Below are positions 26,001-34,369 of a DNA stretch of 64,000 nt, piece after piece. The translations under genes and the position numbers were made by a program. Under the pieces are notes generated by a model that was given only the letters and a program-made list of their open reading frames with translations, did no database searches and was not told the DNA's origin. Positions within the stretch are counted from its first letter, which is position 1, and each line of letters opens with the position of its first letter. This DNA is from Massilia sp. Root418 (lineage in GTDB: Bacteria > Pseudomonadota > Gammaproteobacteria > Burkholderiales > Burkholderiaceae_D), in contig NZ_LMEC01000021.1 of NCBI RefSeq assembly GCF_001425265.1, positions 186,001-250,000 on the forward strand, in the 5' to 3' direction.

Positions 26001-26674
26001 GGGCTGCCGAGCGCCATGCCGAAACGCTCGGTGCGCGGCATCCAGTTGCCGACGATGTCGGCCGACACCAGCACGCGCTCGGCGCGGCCGATCAGCATCT
26101 CGCGCGGCACCAGCCCGATGTAGCGCGAGTCCAGGCTGTTGTTGCGGTTATCGCCCAGCATCAGGTAGCTGCCCTGGGGGATGGTCATGGGCGGGAAGTC
26201 GCGCTTGCTGGAGGCCACTTGCGGCAGCAGCTGGATGCGGCGCTCGCTGGCGCCGGATTTTTCCGTCAGCTGCAGGGCCTGCAGCGTGCCCACGTGCTCG
26301 ATCGCTTCCACGGCGTTGGCTGGCATGCTGTAGCCGGCCGGCTGGCCATTGATGATCAGCTGGTCCTTCTGCATGGCGATGGTGTCGCCGGGCAGGGCGA
26401 TCACGCGCTTGATCAAGCGGGTCTTGTCCAGCGGCGAGGAGAAGGTGACGATGTCGCCGCGCTGCGGTTCCCCCAGGTGCGCCAGCACCACGTCGGTGAG
26501 CGGCACTTTCAGGTCGAAGGCGAGACGGTTGACGAACACCACGTCGCCTTCCAGCAGGTTGGGGTGCATGGACGCGGAAGGGATGGGGTTCCAGTCCGCC
26601 ACGGCGGTGCGGAACAGTCCGAACAGCATCAGGAAGGCGATGAAGCCCTTGTTCGCGCGCAGCCAGCTTTTCAT
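25997..26674 (-). CDS. lepB: Signal peptidase I (additional, operon-linked)
   Basis: Serine-lysine protease of the inner membrane that removes signal peptides, 225 aa. One N-terminal membrane segment (FIAFLMLFGLF) precedes the motifs PSASM (nucleophile Ser35), RGDIVTF, RLIKRVIALPGD (general base Lys89) and GDNRNNSLDSRYIG. It resembles the short type I enzymes rather than the two-anchor E. coli housekeeping LepB encoded with lepA. It is the first gene of an operon with an ABC ATPase and an ABC-2/CPBP permease, with 4-bp overlaps. This suggests a dedicated role in maturing an exported product, which is not visible in the window. Confidence 0.92.
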   Translation of the reverse strand: MKSWLRANKGFIAFLMLFGLFRTAVADWNPIPSASMHPNLLEGDVVFVNRLAFDLKVPLTDVVLAHLGEPQRGDIVTFSSPLDKTRLIKRVIALPGDTIAMQKDQLIINGQPAGYSMPANAVEAIEHVGTLQALQLTEKSGASERRIQLLPQVASSKRDFPPMTIPQGSYLMLGDNRNNSLDSRYIGLVPREMLIGRAERVLVSADIVGNWMPRTERFGMALGSP

Positions 26675-26696
26675 GTTTTTCTCCCCAGTGATTAAG

Positions 26697-26724
26697 ATGA
26701 TAACAAACTCATAGCATCATCCAA
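26697..26724 (-). promoter_or_regulatory. Candidate promoter of the lepB-ABC operon
   Basis: On the minus strand TTGGAT (26724-26719) and TATCAT (26702-26697) are separated by 16 bp, in the 58-bp gap after the ArsR-like gene. The -10 box ends about 22 bp before the lepB ATG. Confidence 0.4.
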
Positions 26725-26732
26725 CGGGAATC

Positions 26733-27416
26733 TTAAACCTCGCTTAGACCAAAGGCGGCCAGCATGCGGCGCTGTGCCTTGGGCGGCACGGCCAGCGCGC
26801 GGCTGTCCATGTCCTGCTCCACCCAGCCTTTTTCCAGCGCGAGTTTCAGCAGCGCCGCGCCCAGTGCGCCGCCCACGTGCGGCTTGCGTTCGCTCCAGTC
26901 CAGGCAGGGACAGGCAAAGCGGCGGCGCAGCTTGCGCAGCGCGCCGGTGTCGATGCCGAGCGCGCGGATGCCTTGTTCGCCGGCGGGCGTGAGCTGGTAT
27001 TCGCTGCTGTCCGGGGCCAGCCAGCCTTGCGCGGCCATGTGGTCGTGCAAGCGCACCGCCACGGTGCCGGCCATGTGGTCGTAGCAGGTGCGGGCGTGGC
27101 GCAGCCGGTCGGGGGTGTTGGGCTTGAAGGCGGGCCGCGGCAGGCCGGCCACCACCAGCAGCGCCTCCAGCGCGGCGGCCACGTTGGCGTCGGCCAGCTG
27201 GTAGTAGCGGTGCTTGCCCTGCGCGAGCAGCTGCACCAGCTGTTCTTCCTTCAGGCGCGCCAGGTGGGCGCTCGCAGTGGACGGGCTTACTTCGGCCACG
27301 ACCGACAGTTCGGTGCTGGTGCGGGCATGGCCGTCCAGCAGGCAGCACAGCATGCGGGCGCGTGCCGGTTCGGCGATGGCGCCCGCGATGCGGGCGAGGT
27401 GGTTGTCTGCATCCAT
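26733..27416 (-). CDS. ArsR-family winged helix regulator
   Basis: Transcriptional regulator of 227 aa. The N-terminal ArsR-type domain shows IAEPARARMLCCLLDG, ARTSTELSVVAEVSPSTASAHLARLKEEQLV and a wing KHRYYQLAD. The long C-terminal region (about residues 100-227) has a Cys-containing CPCLDWSERK and a KGWVEQDMDSRAL stretch as in larger ArsR-like proteins from proteobacteria. No metal-binding CxC of ArsR/SmtB type is seen in the DNA-binding domain. ATG 27416 is chosen because it begins the folded domain; an open extension to 27503 would overlap the divergent P450 leader. It probably regulates the divergent P450-ABM pair. Confidence 0.85.
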   Translation of the reverse strand: MDADNHLARIAGAIAEPARARMLCCLLDGHARTSTELSVVAEVSPSTASAHLARLKEEQLVQLLAQGKHRYYQLADANVAAALEALLVVAGLPRPAFKPNTPDRLRHARTCYDHMAGTVAVRLHDHMAAQGWLAPDSSEYQLTPAGEQGIRALGIDTGALRKLRRRFACPCLDWSERKPHVGGALGAALLKLALEKGWVEQDMDSRALAVPPKAQRRMLAAFGLSEV

Positions 27417-27492
27417 GGTTCGGGCTGGAGCGAAGTGTGGTGGCGTGTTTTTCAGGATACTGCACTCCATCGACATATGCAAAGGGGAGAAC

Positions 27493-28641
27493 ATGGACGC
27501 CATCGCAGCGGTAACGCACGCCGATCCTTATCCGTATTACGCCGCGCTGGCTGCGCGGCCAGGGCTGTTTTTTGACGCCGGCCTGAAGCTGTGGATCGCG
27601 GCCGGCGCGGCCGACGTGGCGGCGGTGCTCGGCCATGCGGACCTGCGCGTGCGGCCGGCCGCCGAGCCGGTGCCGGCGGCCATTGCGGGCGGCAGCGCGG
27701 GGCAGGTGTTTGGCGCGCTGGTGCGCATGAACGACGGCGAGCGGCACGCGGCACCCAAGCTGGTGTTGCAGCGTGCATTGGCTAGCCTGGACCTCGCTGC
27801 CGTTCACGCCCGCGCCAGCGAAGTGGCGAACGCCGGCATAGCGGCTGCGCGCCCTGGCGTGGGCGGTGCGGGCGGCTCGGGCAAGGAGGACGATTCGCGT
27901 GTCCCGGCGCGCTGCTGGCCGATGCCTGGCGCATTATCGGCCTGGATGTTGGGCGTGCCGGTGCGGACTGTCGCCAGCCTGCTGGGCTTTCCAGATGCGC
28001 AGTTGCCGCAAGTGGCGGCGTGGATGGGCGAGTTTGTGGCCTGTTTGTCGCCACTCAGCAGCGCGGAGCAGGTGGCACGCTCACATGGCGCCGCGCTGGC
28101 GCTGCTGGACAGCTTCAAGGCGATGCTGCAGGCTTCCGGCGCGCTGCCCGGCAGCCTGCTGGCGAAGGTGCTGGCCGAAGCTGATGCGGCCGGGTGGAAC
28201 AATGCCAATGCCATCCTGGCCAACCTGGTCGGCCTGCTGTCGCAGACCTATGAGGCTACGGCCGGGCTGATCGGCAACAGCGTCGTGGCGGTGCTGCGGG
28301 AGCCGGCCAGGGCCGGGCTGCCAGCTGCCGTGCTGGTGGCGAACGTGATGCGCGACGATCCGCCCATCCAGAACACGCGCCGCTTCGCCGCGCATGCCGT
28401 GGACATCGGCGGCGCGCGCGTCGAAGCGGGGCAGGCGATACTGGTACTGCTGGCCGCTGCGAACAAGGGCTATGGGCAGGGCGTACACGCCTGTCCCGGC
28501 CAGGCGCTGTCGCAGACCATCGCTGCCGCTGCGGTAGGCGTGCTGCTGCGCGACGGTCCGATTGCACCCATGGCGTGGCGCTATCGGCCTTCCGTGAACG
28601 CCCGCATTCCCGAATTTATTGACGCCCAGGGGAACGCATGA
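27493..28641 (+). CDS. Cytochrome P450, atypical and possibly inactive
   Basis: Haem-thiolate monooxygenase-like protein of 382 aa. The Cys ligand loop is clear: YGQGVHACPGQALS (Cys334), as are an I-helix-like LLSQTYEATAGLIGNSV and the DPPIQNTRRF segment. Two features are abnormal. The invariant ExxR motif of helix K reads NVMR (284-287), so the glutamate is Asn. The ~25-residue meander that normally separates AANRDP from the haem loop is missing: LLAAANKG runs directly into YGQG. Both suggest a degenerate or specialised enzyme. GGGGAG precedes ATG 27493. Its stop overlaps the ABM gene by 4 bp, and an ArsR-like regulator is divergent. Confidence 0.8.
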   Translation: MDAIAAVTHADPYPYYAALAARPGLFFDAGLKLWIAAGAADVAAVLGHADLRVRPAAEPVPAAIAGGSAGQVFGALVRMNDGERHAAPKLVLQRALASLDLAAVHARASEVANAGIAAARPGVGGAGGSGKEDDSRVPARCWPMPGALSAWMLGVPVRTVASLLGFPDAQLPQVAAWMGEFVACLSPLSSAEQVARSHGAALALLDSFKAMLQASGALPGSLLAKVLAEADAAGWNNANAILANLVGLLSQTYEATAGLIGNSVVAVLREPARAGLPAAVLVANVMRDDPPIQNTRRFAAHAVDIGGARVEAGQAILVLLAAANKGYGQGVHACPGQALSQTIAAAAVGVLLRDGPIAPMAWRYRPSVNARIPEFIDAQGNA

Positions 28642-28994
28642 TTGCCGTGATATTTGAAGTCTGGCCCAAGGCCGAGCATAAGCAGGAATACCTCGACATC
28701 GCCGCCAGCCTGCGGCCCTTGCTGGAACAGGTGGACGGGTTTATTTCCATCGAGCGCTTCCAGAGCCTGAGCGAGCCGGGCAAGCTGCTGTCGCTGTCCT
28801 TTTTCCGCGACGAGGCGGCGATCGCGCAGTGGCGCCAGCTGGAGGCGCATCGCGCCGCGCAGTCGGCGGGCCGCGCCGCCATCTTTGAGGATTACCGCCT
28901 GCGCATCGCCGGCGTGGTGCGCGACTATGGCCTCAACGAGCGCGCGCAGGCGCCAGCGGACAGCCGCGCGCGGCACGGCGCAGGCCAGGCGTAG
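28638..28994 (+). CDS. Antibiotic biosynthesis monooxygenase (ABM) family protein
   Basis: Small dimeric alpha-beta barrel protein of 118 aa. The ABM fold is seen from MIAVIFEVWPKAEHKQEYLD, LEQVDGFISIERF and LLSLSFFRDEAAIAQWR to RIAGVVRDY, a pattern typical of YgiN/ABM-like proteins. Members are cofactor-free oxygenases or stress proteins; the substrate here is unknown. It starts within the P450 stop (ATGA), so the two are co-translated. The last ~20 residues are Ala/Arg-rich and look like unstructured tail. Confidence 0.85.
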   Translation: MIAVIFEVWPKAEHKQEYLDIAASLRPLLEQVDGFISIERFQSLSEPGKLLSLSFFRDEAAIAQWRQLEAHRAAQSAGRAAIFEDYRLRIAGVVRDYGLNERAQAPADSRARHGAGQA

Positions 28995-29059
28995 ATGCGG
29001 GCGAGGGTGCGGGCGCGGGCGCAACCGGGCGGCAGGCGGGACGAAGCTGGCCGCAGGCG

Positions 29060-29077
29060 GGCCGCAGCGCTGCGGCC
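29060..29077. terminator. GC palindrome between convergent ABM and ggt genes
   Basis: GGCCGCAGCGCTGCGGCC is an 18-bp perfect palindrome in the 101-bp convergent gap. It lacks a T run, so it is at best a weak or Rho-assisted terminator. Confidence 0.3.
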
Positions 29078-29095
29078 GCGTGACCGGCCCCCTCC

Positions 29096-30847
29096 TCAGT
29101 GCCCTTTCTTCTGCACCAGTGCACTGCCCACGCCGTGGCGCTTGCCTTCGCTCACGGCGGTCACGGTGCCGTCGGCGTTGAACAGCAGCGCATTGGCCGC
29201 GCCGATCTCCTGCGGGGCGGGGCTCCAGCGCTGGCCGTATTTTTCCAGCGCCTTGGACGCATCGCTGCCACCGAAGCCCGGTTCGATATCGGTGACCGCG
29301 TTGTTGCGCTCGGACAGGCGCGGCGCGTCCACCGCCTGGTCCATGCTCATGCCCAGGTCCACGTGGTTGACGATGGTTTGCAGCACCGTGGTGATGATGG
29401 TGGAGCCGCCCGGGCTGCCGATCGAAAAGGCCGGTTTGCCGTCCTTGAACGCCAGCGTCGGCGACATGCTGCTGCGCGGACGCTTGCCCGCTTCCGGCAC
29501 GTTGGGATGCGGGCCGCTGAAGTCGAAGTCCGTCATCTCGTTATTCAGCAGGAAGCCGTAGCCCGGCACCGTGATGCCGCTGCCGCCCCAGGACTCGATG
29601 GTGAAGGTGTAGGAAACGATGTTGCCCTCCTTGTCCGACACGGTCAGGTGCGTGGTGTGCGCGCTCTCCGACAGCAGCTTGGCGTTGGCCGGGCGCAGCG
29701 GCACGCTCTGGTCGTTCTGGAAGGGGTAGGGATCGCCCGCCTCGGCGCGCGCTGCGGCGCGCTGCGGATTGATCAGCTCCCGGCGCCGCGCGGCGTAGTC
29801 CTTGCTCATCAGGCCGGGCACCGGCGCCTCCACGTACTCAGGATCGGCCAGGTAGGCGTTGCGGTCGGCAAAGGCCAGGCGGCTCGCTTCCAGGTAAAGG
29901 TGTTCCACCTTCTCGCGCGGCATGGTTTTCAGGTCGAAGCCTTCCAGGATGTTGAGCGCTTCGGCCACCGCCACGCCGCCGCTGCTGGGCAGGGGCATGC
30001 CGTAGATGTCGTAGCCGCGGTAGGTGGAGCGCAGCGGCTGGCGGATGCGGGCCTCGTAGTTGGCCAAGTCGGCCATGGTCATCGCGCCGGCGCGCACCCC
30101 GGCGCCCGGCTGGTTCACGGCGTCGACGATGGCGCGCGCAATTTTGCCTTCATAGAAAACCTTGATACCGCCCGCCGCCAGCTCGCGGTAGGCCTTGGCC
30201 AGGTCCGGGTTGCGCAGCAGGCTGCCTTCCGGCAGGGCCTTGCCGTCCCTCAGATACAGCCTGGCCGTGGCCGGGAACTGCTTGAATTTGCCCTCGTTGG
30301 AGGCCACCAGGCGCGAGAAATTGCCGTTCACGCGGAAGCCCTCCGCAGCCACCTTGACGGCCGGCTGCAGCACCTTTTTCAGCGGCATCGAGCCGTAGCG
30401 GTCCAGCGCCTCGTGCCAGCCGCGCACCGTGCCCGGCACGCCGACCGACATGCCGCTGGCCACGGCCTGTTCAAAGTCCAGCTCCTTGCCGTCCTGCTGG
30501 AAGATGGTGGGCTTGAAGTTGGCGGGTGCGGTTTCGCGGTGGTCGATGGTGATCACGCGCTTGTCCTTGGCCAGATAGATCATCATGAAGCCGCCGCCGC
30601 CGATGCCGCAGCTGAACGGATCGGTCACGCCCAGCGTGGCTGCCGCTGCCACGGCCGCGTCAACCGCGTTGCCGCCCTGGTTCAGGATGGTCATGGCCGA
30701 CTGGCTGGCCTGTTCGCTGATGGTGGCCACGGCGCCGCCGGTGCCGGTCGCCACCGGGCTCTTGGCCCAGGCGGCCGGCGCGGCGGCGATGATGATGATG
30801 GAAGAAACTAGCAGGGAAGGGAAGGCGCGGCAAGGGCGTGAGGTCAT
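29096..30847 (-). CDS. ggt: Gamma-glutamyltransferase precursor
   Basis: Periplasmic N-terminal-nucleophile hydrolase of 583 aa that cleaves the gamma-glutamyl bond of glutathione and transfers or hydrolyses it. A signal peptide (LLVSSIIIIAAAPAAWAK) precedes the large subunit, with GGNAVDAAVAAAATLGVTDP and GIGGGGFMMIY. The autocleavage site and catalytic Thr398 lie in SAHTTHLTVSD. GSPGGSTIITT and a PRLSERNNAVTDIEPGF segment mark the small subunit. ATG 30847 is chosen; an open extension to 30889 would overlap the lipoprotein gene upstream. Both are on the same strand with a 31-bp gap. Confidence 0.95.
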   Translation of the reverse strand: MTSRPCRAFPSLLVSSIIIIAAAPAAWAKSPVATGTGGAVATISEQASQSAMTILNQGGNAVDAAVAAAATLGVTDPFSCGIGGGGFMMIYLAKDKRVITIDHRETAPANFKPTIFQQDGKELDFEQAVASGMSVGVPGTVRGWHEALDRYGSMPLKKVLQPAVKVAAEGFRVNGNFSRLVASNEGKFKQFPATARLYLRDGKALPEGSLLRNPDLAKAYRELAAGGIKVFYEGKIARAIVDAVNQPGAGVRAGAMTMADLANYEARIRQPLRSTYRGYDIYGMPLPSSGGVAVAEALNILEGFDLKTMPREKVEHLYLEASRLAFADRNAYLADPEYVEAPVPGLMSKDYAARRRELINPQRAAARAEAGDPYPFQNDQSVPLRPANAKLLSESAHTTHLTVSDKEGNIVSYTFTIESWGGSGITVPGYGFLLNNEMTDFDFSGPHPNVPEAGKRPRSSMSPTLAFKDGKPAFSIGSPGGSTIITTVLQTIVNHVDLGMSMDQAVDAPRLSERNNAVTDIEPGFGGSDASKALEKYGQRWSPAPQEIGAANALLFNADGTVTAVSEGKRHGVGSALVQKKGH

Positions 30848-30878
30848 GTGCTCTCTTATCGGTGGCGAAGCTCGGTGG

Positions 30879-31325
30879 CTAGGAAACATCCACCCGCAAG
30901 CTTACCCGATAAGTTGGCGCCGGAGCATTCAGTGCCGGCGGGTCGGCCGGCTCCACGCCGCCCAGCGTGAAGCGCAGGCCCTGCTGGGTGGCGGTATTGC
31001 TACCGCCCGGCATCTTCTCCGCCAACACGAAATTGCTCGAATTGCCATTGTTGGTGAGCACAAAGCTGTAGCTGATATAGCCTTCCCACACGCAGACCGC
31101 GCCGGTCTTGCAGCGGCTGTCGTTGATGCGTTCCAGTTTCAGGGTGGCGGTAGGCGTCAGGGCCACGCTCTGGCCGGCGGTCAGGGTATAGGTGGCGCTC
31201 TTGCGCTGCGGTGCGGGTGCGGGCGCATCCCCGCCGCCGTTCTGCGCCACCACGCTGCACGCGGCAACGATGCCGAAACCGGCGAATGCGGTCAGTAAGC
31301 TGATGATTCTAAGCTGCATATTCAT
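30879..31325 (-). CDS. Predicted lipoprotein of unknown function
   Basis: Small exported protein of 148 aa. The leader ends in IVAAC, which fits a lipobox, so the mature Cys would be anchored in a membrane. After a short Pro/Ala linker comes a beta-rich domain with RINDSRCKTGAVCVWEG, a two-cysteine motif seen in many uncharacterised secreted proteins (pattern RC...CVW.G). The function is unknown. Start ATG 31325 or two codons later; AGGAGAAT precedes. It is followed by ggt on the same strand. Confidence 0.75.
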   Translation of the reverse strand: MNMQLRIISLLTAFAGFGIVAACSVVAQNGGGDAPAPAPQRKSATYTLTAGQSVALTPTATLKLERINDSRCKTGAVCVWEGYISYSFVLTNNGNSSNFVLAEKMPGGSNTATQQGLRFTLGGVEPADPPALNAPAPTYRVSLRVDVS

Positions 31326-31380
31326 TCTCCTGTATGGATCAAAATATTAGCTAAAACACATCAAATGTGGCGCACGCGTG

Positions 31381-31425
31381 AAAATGGGGTCAGGGTTAGT
31401 TTTTAATTAACCCTGACCCCATTTT
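31381..31425. repeat. GGGGTCAG-type inverted repeat downstream of rpoH
   Basis: Arms AAAATGGGGTCAGGGTTA (31381-31398) and its exact complement (31408-31425) flank a 9-nt loop. It lies 13 bp after the rpoH stop and could terminate rpoH, because an A/T run flanks each side. The same 18-bp arm recurs at 40865-40932, which points to a dispersed repeat. Confidence 0.85.
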
Positions 31426-31438
31426 ATTGTGTGGCGCT

Positions 31439-32344
31439 TTATACGTAGGCGGCGAGCGCGCCTTTCATTTTCTTCAAGGCGGCAGCTTCGATCTGGCGGA
31501 TGCGCTCGGCGGAGACGCCGAATTCGTCGGCCAGGGTGTGCAGCGTGGCGCCGGAACCGTCGTCGTTGGCCAGCCAGCGGGCTTCCACGATGCGGCGCGA
31601 GCGCGGGTCGAGCTTGCCCAGCGCCGTTTCCAGGCCTTCGGAATGCAGGCGCGTCACTTGCTCGGCTTCCAGCACGCGGGTCGGCTCGCTTTGATCGGAG
31701 GACAGGTAGGCGATGGGCGCGAACTTGTCGTCTTCGTCGTCGGTCGGCGATTCCAGCGCGATGTCGCGGCCGCTCAGGCGCGTTTCCATTTCGATCACTT
31801 CTTCACGCTTCACGTCCAGCAGCTTGGCCAGCTGGTCGATCTGCGCCGGCGACATGGCGTCCAGGCCCTGCTTGTGGCTGCGCAGGTTGAAGAACAGCTT
31901 GCGCTGGGCCTTGGTGGTGGCCACTTTGACCAGGCGCCAGTTCTTCAGGATGTATTCGTGGATTTCAGCCTTGATCCAGTGCATGGCATACGACACCAGG
32001 CGCACGCCCTGGTCGGCGTCGAAACGCTTGACGGCTTTCATCAGGCCGATGTTGCCTTCCTGGATCAGGTCGGCGTGCGGCAGGCCGTAGCCCAGGTAGC
32101 CACGCGCGATCGAGACCACCAGGCGCAGGTGCGACAGCACCAGCTCCTGCGCGGCGCCCAGGTCGTTGTTGTCCTTGAGGTTGCGGCCCAGACGCTTTTC
32201 GTCTTCAGGCGTGAGCATAGGCAAGCGGTTGACCGCCGAAATGTAGGCGTCCAGGTTGCCCAGGTTGCCAGTGAATCCCAGTCCCAGTGCCATGGCATTT
32301 TTATTGGTGGGTACCAATGCGGCAGGTGCGGTCATCATAGTCAT
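31439..32344 (-). CDS. rpoH: Heat-shock sigma factor sigma-32
   Basis: Alternative sigma factor of 301 aa directing RNA polymerase to heat-shock genes. Region 2 has [43 protein letters not shown] core sequence (about residues 65-105). The RpoH box QRKLFFNLR (about 143) identifies it as sigma-32 rather than another sigma-70 member. Region 4 is [18 protein letters not shown] near the end. ATG 32344 follows GAGGAAAC; the open frame upstream to 32476 is rejected as leader. The leader is about 110 nt from a promoter that overlaps a CIRCE element. Confidence 0.96.
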   Translation of the reverse strand: MTMMTAPAALVPTNKNAMALGLGFTGNLGNLDAYISAVNRLPMLTPEDEKRLGRNLKDNNDLGAAQELVLSHLRLVVSIARGYLGYGLPHADLIQEGNIGLMKAVKRFDADQGVRLVSYAMHWIKAEIHEYILKNWRLVKVATTKAQRKLFFNLRSHKQGLDAMSPAQIDQLAKLLDVKREEVIEMETRLSGRDIALESPTDDEDDKFAPIAYLSSDQSEPTRVLEAEQVTRLHSEGLETALGKLDPRSRRIVEARWLANDDGSGATLHTLADEFGVSAERIRQIEAAALKKMKGALAAYV

Positions 32345-32460
32345 TTTTGTTTCCTCGCTCGTCGAACACGGAATGTTTCGGATTCTTGCATCTTGCGGGA
32401 CACTTCTTAAACTCAGCTTAATATTGCATTTCAGCATGAGTTGAGGTATCGGTTGGACAT

Positions 32461-32490
32461 ATATTAGCACTCTCAATCGGAGAGTGCCAA
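32461..32490 (-). promoter_or_regulatory. rpoH promoter overlapping a CIRCE (HrcA) element
   Basis: TTAGCACTC-9 nt-GAGTGCCAA (32464-32490) matches the CIRCE consensus with one mismatch. On the minus strand the right arm contains -35 TTGGCA (32490-32485) and the left arm overlaps -10 TAATAT (32466-32461), with an 18-bp spacer. HrcA binding would block RNA polymerase. CIRCE control of rpoH is reported from comparative genomics of betaproteobacteria. Confidence 0.88.
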
Positions 32491-32648
32491 TTGCCGGATC
32501 AAATGACCCTGATAGCCGTAATGCTATGGGCTGATTCTATTCGATGGCTTTTGGCAAAGGCGTGGCAGGCCGCATTGTGTTTGCGAAACGTCAATGCGGA
32601 CAGGATAACGGGGGGAGGATGACGGAACTGTGCGCGAACGCACGCTGC

Positions 32649-32747
32649 GGCGGGTTACGCGCTGCGCGCTAACCCGCCCTACGCCATCGCCCATCACCCG
32701 GGCCCGGGCCCGGGCCTGTAGGGCGGGTTAGCGAAGCGTAACCCGCC
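32649..32747. repeat. Paired GGCGGGTTA inverted repeats (BIME-like)
   Basis: Unit A is GGCGGGTTA-12 nt-TAACCCGCC (32649-32678) plus CTACG. Unit B is GTAGGGCGGGTTA-8 nt-TAACCCGCC (32718-32747), in inverted orientation. A CCCGGG-rich palindromic spacer (about 32697-32716) separates them. It fills the gap just after the ftsX stop. A third unit is at 39027-39073. The rest of the 32345-32752 gap holds the rpoH leader and promoter. Confidence 0.85.
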
Positions 32748-32752
32748 GGATC

Positions 32753-33667
32753 TCAGTTCAGCCGGGCAAGATGGCGCTGCACGGACAGCACGGCGCCGAT
32801 CAAACCCAGCGTGGCCGACACGGCCAGCAGGCCGGCCATGGGCAGCGGCTCCAGCGGGGCCAACTGGAATTCCGAAGCGTACAAGCGGGCGAACTCGGCA
32901 ATGGCCTTGTTGAGCGGCTGCAGCGCCAGCGCCACCGCGCCCAGCGCCACGCCGCCGGCGCACAGGCCGAGCAGGGCGCCGGTGTAGTAGAAGGGGCGGT
33001 GGATAAAGGTGTCGGTGGCGCCGATCAGCTTGGACACTAGGATTTCCTCGCGCTGCGTGAGCACCTGCAGCCGGATGGTGTTGAACACCACCGCCACCAC
33101 CACCGTGCCCAGGGTGGCGGCCAGCAGCAGCAGGGCCAGCTTGAGGATGCCGATCAGCGCGGCCAGGCGCTTGACCCAGGCCGAATCAATCTGCACCGTA
33201 TCCACGCCGGGCAGGCCACGCATCTGCTCGGCCAGCAGGTCCACGTCGAGGCCGGCGGCGGCGCTGCGGAAGGCGTCCAGCTTGACGATGTAGCTGTCCG
33301 GCAGCGGGTTTTCGCCCAGGGTGGCGATCACGTCCGACAGTCCGCTCTTGTCTTTCAGGTTGTCCAGCGCCTTTTCGCGCGGCACGAAGATGATCTTGGC
33401 GTCCTTCATCAGCTCGCGCAGCGGCGTGGCCAGCGCGGCAGCCTGCTCGCGCGTCACGTCCTGCTTCATGAACAGGCTGATTTCGGGATCGACCGACATC
33501 TGTTCGGACAGCGGCCGCACATTGTCCAGCAGGGTCAGGCCCATGAAGGGCAGCGCCAGGGCGATGGCCACCACCAGGATGTTGAACAGGAAACTGCCGG
33601 GCGCCTTGCGCAGGTGCACCAGGGCAGCGCCGAGCGCGAAGCCATGTTGACGGAACCAGCTGGTCAT
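32753..33667 (-). CDS. ftsX: Cell division protein FtsX
   Basis: Inner-membrane partner of FtsE, 304 aa with four membrane segments: one after LRKAPGSFLFNILVVAIALALPF and three in the C-terminal half. The FtsEX complex couples ATP use at the septal ring to activation of periplasmic peptidoglycan hydrolases. The periplasmic loop (about residues 55-165) has the usual RELMKDAKIIFVPREKALDNLK and GENPLPDSYIVK. Its start overlaps the ftsE stop by 4 bp. GGCGGGTTA repeats follow its stop. Confidence 0.93.
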   Translation of the reverse strand: MTSWFRQHGFALGAALVHLRKAPGSFLFNILVVAIALALPFMGLTLLDNVRPLSEQMSVDPEISLFMKQDVTREQAAALATPLRELMKDAKIIFVPREKALDNLKDKSGLSDVIATLGENPLPDSYIVKLDAFRSAAAGLDVDLLAEQMRGLPGVDTVQIDSAWVKRLAALIGILKLALLLLAATLGTVVVAVVFNTIRLQVLTQREEILVSKLIGATDTFIHRPFYYTGALLGLCAGGVALGAVALALQPLNKAIAEFARLYASEFQLAPLEPLPMAGLLAVSATLGLIGAVLSVQRHLARLN

Positions 33668-34347
33668 GCCGCCACCTCCTGCCGTGGCGCATCGCCTTCG
33701 ATTTGCAGCTGGCCCTGTTTCAGGTGGATCACGCGCGCCGCGCCGGCCAGCACCTGGTCGTCATGGGTGGAGATCAGACAGGTCACGCCCACCGAGTGAA
33801 AGGCGCGCAGGGCGTCCAGCACGCGGTCGGCGCTGGCGCGGTCCAGGTTGGCGGTCGGCTCGTCGGCCAGGATGATCTGCGGACGGTTGACGATGGCGCG
33901 CGCGATCGATACGCGCTGCTGTTCACCGCCGGACAGGGCCAGCGGCGAAGCGTTGGCGCGGTCGCCCAGGCCCACCTTGTCGAGCGCGGCGCGGGCGCGC
34001 TGCTCGGCCTGGGCGCGCGGCTGGCCCGTCACCATCAGCGGCATCATGACGTTGGCGAGGATGGAGCGGTCGGCCAGCAGGCGCTGTTCCTGGAAGATCA
34101 GGCCCAGGTTGCGGCGCAAAAACGGCACGCCGGCCGGTTTCAGCTTGCCGATGTCCTGGCCGTTGACGATCACCTTGCCCGAGCTGGGGCGCTCCATGGC
34201 CGCGATCATCTTGAGGAGGGTGGACTTGCCGGCGCCGGACGGGCCGGCCAGGAACACCAGTTCGCCCTTGCCGACGGTCAGCGAGACGTCGCGCAGTGCG
34301 GTGGCGTCGGCAGAATATTGTTTGCTAACGTGCTGGAATTCAATCAT
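33664..34347 (-). CDS. ftsE: Cell division ATP-binding protein FtsE
   Basis: ABC-type ATPase of 227 aa that pairs with FtsX at the division septum. Walker A GPSGAGKST (about residue 36), signature LSGGEQQRVSIARA and Walker B IILADEP are intact. VSKQYSADATALRDVSL at the start and LISTHDDQVLAGA near the end are typical of FtsE. It lies 22 bp downstream of ftsY and overlaps ftsX. The ftsY-ftsE-ftsX order, followed by rpoH, is conserved in proteobacteria. Confidence 0.95.
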   Translation of the reverse strand: MIEFQHVSKQYSADATALRDVSLTVGKGELVFLAGPSGAGKSTLLKMIAAMERPSSGKVIVNGQDIGKLKPAGVPFLRRNLGLIFQEQRLLADRSILANVMMPLMVTGQPRAQAEQRARAALDKVGLGDRANASPLALSGGEQQRVSIARAIVNRPQIILADEPTANLDRASADRVLDALRAFHSVGVTCLISTHDDQVLAGAARVIHLKQGQLQIEGDAPRQEVAA

Positions 34348-34369
34348 GGGCGGGCGCCGTCCTTATCCA

